NCBI GenBank assembly: GCA_934167135.1
Contig: CAKPKI010000029.1
Coordinates: 1-16,985 of the forward strand
Direction: 5' to 3'
DNA length: 16,985 nucleotides
Source of the DNA: an uncultured Clostridia bacterium
GTDB taxonomy: Bacteria; Bacillota; Clostridia; TANB77; CAG-508
Position numbers and translations under genes: made by a program. The notes beneath the pieces were generated by a model. The model was not told the origin of the DNA and searched no databases. It saw nothing but the letters and a program-made list of their open reading frames with translations. Below are positions 16,801-16,985 of this stretch, in pieces (the stretch's first letter is position 1; each line of letters starts with the position of its first letter).

Positions 16801-16985
16801 TTTCTTTACATAGAATACTTCTGGACCTGTCATGTCTATATCACCTATATCCAGATTTTGTTGCTTACTTTTATTTCCATACTCATCTGTTACTTTTCCA
16901 GCTGCAATATTCAGTTCAATATTACCACCATTTTCATTTCTATACTGAGCTGTATCTCCAATTATCGGCTCTATTGGTGTAAATG
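6577..16985 (-). CDS. Gene A: giant Ig-like/DUF285 LRR surface protein, 5' end missing
   Basis: The frame is open from the window edge to a TAA at 6579-6577, giving about 3,468 visible codons with no start. The ATG at 16833-16831 is internal: the codons before it encode the rest of an Ig-like module (YRNENGGNI, DEYGN) found again at matching places near 13200 and 9230. In protein order it shows part of module a plus b, c, d and an LRR domain (S1), then two full sets of e, f, a, b, c, d and LRR (S2, S3). The LRR repeats follow VTNMxxMFxxTGYxxMxxLxLGxxFNTS, the DUF285 pattern of BspA-like proteins. The Ig-like modules share TDKYY, YSG and DxxGN motifs. The likely role is a secreted surface adhesin or filament; this is inference. 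The end (KAFIVNRTRN) has no LPXTG motif or membrane helix. No catalytic domain is visible. A terminator follows immediately. Confidence 0.95.
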   Translation of the reverse strand, partial: FTPIEPIIGDTAQYRNENGGNIELNIAAGKVTDEYGNKSKQQNLDIGDIDMTGPEVFYVKKITNNEQRTERLVFNITDKNYDDSKIVTADEISVFIDDLQVDDKITKRLGTLTDANDLQIKPIKTVINGNVVTVGHQYILELSGFEENDNKFLESGRKYREYSGGLKVVIDPNAANDKRGNNINDKRSTINDFTDLINPKVNYIYATSDINKEDKTFTMTFDIIDKYYDATKSTKLKSSDLTVNIDGKSPGNDISVALSEPTNIEANIKYTENGELKQGNKVIGERYVLTISNLEKLQIKNGDKYLDYSGAITVGIPQLKTKDTLENSNVATTITSGINLPGGSVSDEKIVDVVDPYIEKISSTADRKNKTATVQFQVTDKYWNKSEITKDKIKVLVDGNEVTTGISRGELTSEPLKESRTVNGETKQVQYGIKYTWSISGYNSNAKQLKIRIPQGEVTDQYENKNKQTDITIYGVLKNTDTETEATSGFLGNTKIQRQNIYNVTFEKVIPSSIYNHSTGKITDTTRAWDVSLLGDESIVAWYVDSEIRNGTYKIHIANNGAKKDGEDLSNSEIFANENSTYLFNYIGYSTKCTTEEVITNLNLLNTVGVTNMKGMFQATGYNAMKTLDLSGLETSSVENMEDMLKNTGYKNMTSLTLGGEFNTTEVTNMSSMFANTGYTKMEKLELKDNFDTSKVTNMSNMFASTGHEAMKSIDLGNKFNTELVENMSSMFEETGYKLMTNLDLGCKFYVANVTNMSKMFKKTGAISMTLLDLGPIFTRIANTNNEMFTETGKNGNSVIYATESIFQKTKAFKLSTSSTTTIAYTRGTINARYKTEWIKEKTEINKENESIKITLRGTTNSEVPKSKYSSNVTSSLSKDKIKVFVEGNDITDRVITEQSIGNASKDTESNDILQTITLSNFEEEQRKIGHLYKDWSGSIKLEIEQGVLKDEYGNANTSVDSNGNRINEALEDENSDEIRKNTTNAMFTDFVKPEVTYKSSDYTIVRGEGENIDKERVDVTFDVVDKYFGKLNIPKLSNSEYDTSGITVRIDDYDQTELNKAITKKISYVEDVKDPNTNAKIGEKYKLTITNLDTTKDGYMYSGYMSISFKKGIIQDESGNESRETTITIGKDEPNGSGNGEIIDVVDPVWFVKDTNIDEGLIKLRVKDKYLTQNTGKTSLDLTKDQILVEVNGDTSTAIVKTLEGPTVVKENEEYEYQLTLSNLAPIDGGYTTFTPTEPIIGDTAKYRNENGGNIKLIVQAGVATDQYGNTSKKQSLPIGDFDIVGPEVFYVKKISDIEHNKETLIFNVTDKNYDETKLITTDELSLFIDGIQVDDKISKKLGTLDTVDDLQIKPIKTVINGKTKVVGHQYKLELSGIIEDNTKFLSSGRKYREYSGNLKVVINPTASRDNRGNDINEEKKTIENFTDLIKPEVRYVYADSDISKENKTFTMTFDIIDKYYKNTNKALTKSDLKVTIGNNSNDSNSKIIDDEDKTLMVSDYYDEVNGTRKVIGKHYVLTISNLQKTQIKNGDKYLDYSGVISVIIPENVIEDTTGNQNNLTTITSGINIPEGSASDEKIVDVVDPFIEKIDSLTNISDKSATLDFRVSDKYFDTSTLTTNDMEVYIDGTRITSGVKLEKTSTETEKRTGEETVTIGINYKLTITGFESNINQIKVKIPKDKVKDKYNNFNKEKEFILYNVLKSAESEADPTSGFLGNTTIQRQNIYNVTFEKTISTSVYDYSTKQIIDTTRAWDVSAQGDQSIIAWYVDSEKKNGAYKVHIANNQTVKENLNYDIDSSEIYANQNSTQLFTYIGYSSKCTETEVITNLSRLNVSNVTNMYRMFRGTGYNAMTTLELGNNFDTSNVTNMSAMFEATGYKAMTSLNLGSSFNTSKVENMSAMFKQTGYTKMTALSLGSQDETSKFNTSTVTNMSSMFESTGHEKLQNLKLGGNFNTSNVTDMSAMFKETGSNLMTSLEMGSKFNTINVTNMAEMFSGMKKLTTLNLSSNFNTTKVKYMNGMFQAVGSTAETVSSINLGSNFDTKNVLNMSNMFANTGSTAMTTLDLGDKFYTTNVTNMDNMFNGTGSGAMTLLDLGPAFTKIADTHNNMFTNTGKSGSAVIYATESIFQTTKAFKLSTSSTTTIAYTRGTINARYRTEWVRKAESTKVNIDPNDSKNSNITITLTGRTNQEAGTTYVSNLTSTLTVDQITLKLDGKTDTENEEFNRTVKKEIISTTSVDNSITKAKDVEVVLKISNLVNTRKDGKYYKEYSGNISAEIEQGTLADIYGNKNMEEESGTRANNKISEGTVQTNSKDAMFADVIKPEFTYVYADGDINHENKTLTTIFTVADKYRANTAFTKKADGTYDASSITVGIDDYNKTQLNKDITKTLTLESEETETISGKSIITKQTYKLVIGNLEQKGQNGISDGYTYSGYLSLSFPEGTITDMSGNKSPATTIAIGKNEPGGNDEDKKVVDVVDPVWSVEYINPDTGVIKLRIKDKYLTENTGKTKFELTKDNITVIVNGLTSTAIVKKVEGPTAIKANEEYEYILTLSEIESSDNSYTTFTPTEPIIGNTAQYRNENGGNIALSIEAGVVTDQYGNSTKKQELQLGNIDVTGPRIYYVQKTSDEENNKETLVFNVTDKNYDETKLITTDEISVFMDNVQIDDKIKKKLGTLTNADDLQIKPIKTIIDGSERIVGHQYKLELSEIKEKDDKFLETGRKYREYSGELKIVIKPEAARDKRGNNINNDTTEIKDFSDIVRPEVSYVYTTSDINKEDKTFTMTFDMIDKYYDSTKSTSLQSSDLTISIDGKTPGKDINVSLSNPTPIEENVIYAENGTLKQGNKVIGERYVLTISNLEQLQIKEGDKYLDYSGAITVGIPEAKIKDTLGNPNVVTTITSGISLPGGSASDEEIVDVVDPYIEKVSSTVDRKNKTATIQFQVTDKYWDKSELTKADISVLAGTEDITSKITKGDFTSEPLKESKTVNGETKQVQYGIKYTFTFSGYDSNTKQLKIRIPQGKVTDKFQNKNKQTDITIYTVLKQTDTEAEATSGFLGNTKIQRQNVYNVTFDRVISSSVYNHDEERITDTTRAWDVSEQGDQSIVAWYVNSEIKNGAYKIHIASNVAKRDREDISKSEIFANQNSTYLFNYIGYSTKCTTEEIITNLNLLNTVGVTNMKGMFQATGYNAMKTLDLSGLNTNSVGNMEGMFKETGYKNMTSLTLGGKFNTAGVTNMISMFEATGHDKMETLNLGDFKTTSVTDMSSMFKETGYKVMTALNLSFDTSNVTKMNNMFEATGYEAMETLNLGVNFNTIKVTEMTAMFKGTGHEAMKTLKLGSQFNTSKVTNMSSMFEETGYTLMETLNLGENFDTTSVENMSKMFKKTGYTKMLSLDLRDKFYTKSVTDTSEMFDNTGAQLMEVLDLGPLFEKIPTNSNNMFNNTGNINLTVYAPESIYANVKAFIVNRTRN
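7391..7550 (-). repeat. Near-identical direct repeat, copy in S3 (LRR N-flank)
   Basis: Aligned by hand, this stretch matches 15086-15245 at a constant offset of 7,695 bases, with 7 mismatches in 160. It covers YIGYSTKCTTEE and the first DUF285 repeat (GMFQATGYNAMKTLDLSGL). Confidence 0.9.
7831..10509 (-). repeat. Gene A S3 Ig-like array, six modules
   Basis: Module limits are: e 10509-10018, f 10017-9547, a 9546-9130, b 9129-8695, c 8694-8224, d 8223-7831. Linkers in order: KPE before f, DVVDP before a, TGP before b, RPE before c, DVVDP before d. Module a carries YRNENGGNI where other modules have a YSG motif. Modules c and d are closest to those of S1. Confidence 0.82.
10510..11850 (-). 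repeat. Gene A S2 LRR domain
   Basis: N-flank with TSGFLGNT, AWDVS, SIIAWY and YIGYSSKC; from 11475 nine DUF285 repeats plus a terminal THNNMF unit; cap ESIFQTTKAFKLSTSS and connector YTRGTINARYRTEW. One repeat has a six-residue insertion (SQDETS); another lacks the TGY segment (MFSGMKKLTTL). Confidence 0.88.
10511..10630 (-). repeat. Near-identical direct repeat, copy in S2 (LRR cap)
   Basis: Aligned by hand, this stretch matches 14471-14590 at a constant offset of 3,960 bases, with 5 mismatches in 120. It encodes the LRR cap and connector (KAFKLSTSS to RTEW). Confidence 0.9.
11851..14469 (-). repeat. Gene A S2 Ig-like array, six modules
   Basis: Module limits are: e 14469-14005, f 14004-13540, a 13539-13123, b 13122-12688, c 12687-12229, d 12228-11851. 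The linker order is the same as in S3. Module b begins GPEVFYVKK and contains VGHQYKLELSG; d begins DVVDPFIEK. No frameshift or stop is seen. Confidence 0.82.
14471..14590 (-). repeat. Near-identical direct repeat, copy in S1 (LRR cap)
   Basis: Partner of 10511-10630. Identity falls off sharply towards higher coordinates, inside the LRR repeats. Confidence 0.9.
15086..15245 (-). repeat. Near-identical direct repeat, copy in S1 (LRR N-flank)
   Basis: Partner of 7391-7550. The equivalent stretch of S2 (about 11410-11570) is visibly more different, so S1 resembles S3 here but S2 at its cap. Confidence 0.9.
15526..16985 (-). repeat. Gene A S1 Ig-like array, incomplete
   Basis: The C-terminal part of module a occupies 16985-16825, followed by b 16824-16390, c 16389-15919 and d 15918-15526. 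Modules e, f and the start of a must lie beyond the right edge if this superunit follows the same order as S2 and S3. Confidence 0.8.

Noticed and set aside
16800..16850. ATG at 16833-16831 as the start of gene A, with a weak AGGTGA upstream
   Set aside because: The frame stays open to the window edge and the upstream codons encode a conserved Ig-like segment. The Met aligns with Ile or Val in the same position of the other superunits (DIVGPEV, DVTGPRI).
1..16985. CRISPR array or tandem non-coding repeat
   Set aside because: The regular 84-87-base and 3.7-4.0-kb periodicities are coding and in frame, with protein-level conservation and diverged DNA. There are no identical short repeats with unique spacers.
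1..16985. Mycoplasma origin, suggested by DUF285 repeats and very low GC
   Set aside because: Tryptophan is encoded by TGG throughout and no in-frame TGA appears in about 5,600 codons, which argues against the Mycoplasma code. DUF285 repeats are also common in Bacillota.

Overview
The window is almost entirely filled by two giant, tandem, same-strand genes, both reading on the minus strand. Each runs off one edge of the window. Gene A (16985 down to 6577) lacks its start and shows about 3,468 codons. Gene B (6406 down to 1) has its start but lacks its end, and shows about 2,135 codons. Between them lies a 170-bp spacer with a strong rho-independent terminator for gene A and a promoter and ribosome binding site for gene B, so the two appear to be separate transcription units. 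I see no RNA gene, mobile element, CRISPR array or plus-strand gene.

The DNA is very AT-rich, with a strong purine bias on the coding strand, many AGA/AAA/AAT codons and a GGAGG ribosome binding site. Tryptophan is always TGG and no in-frame TGA occurs in about 5,600 codons, so the standard bacterial code is used rather than the Mycoplasma code. This fits an uncultured low-GC Bacillota (gut Clostridia or Bacilli type). The assignment is inference only.

Both products look like secreted or surface fibrous proteins built from one recurring superunit of about 1,230-1,340 residues: six bacterial Ig-like modules (called e, f, a, b, c, d here) followed by a BspA/DUF285-type leucine-rich domain with its own N-flank and C-cap. 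Gene A shows three superunits: S1 (16985-14470, incomplete), S2 (14469-10510) and S3 (10509-6577). Gene B shows one complete superunit (about 6240-2183) and part of a second (2182-1). The six Ig modules are themselves two similar triplets (e-f-a and b-c-d), marked by linkers that recur in the same order. The array is thus nested at four levels: about 29-residue LRR repeats, about 150-residue Ig modules, three-module triplets and superunits.

The least ordinary points are: a chimeric Ig module in gene B that looks like an in-frame fusion of modules a and b; a gene A end and gene B start that coincide with a module boundary; mosaic near-identical DNA segments shared between different pairs of superunits; a nine-A tract between the -35 and -10 boxes of the gene B promoter, which could allow phase variation; and nearly cysteine-free proteins that keep one cysteine at the same place in every LRR domain.
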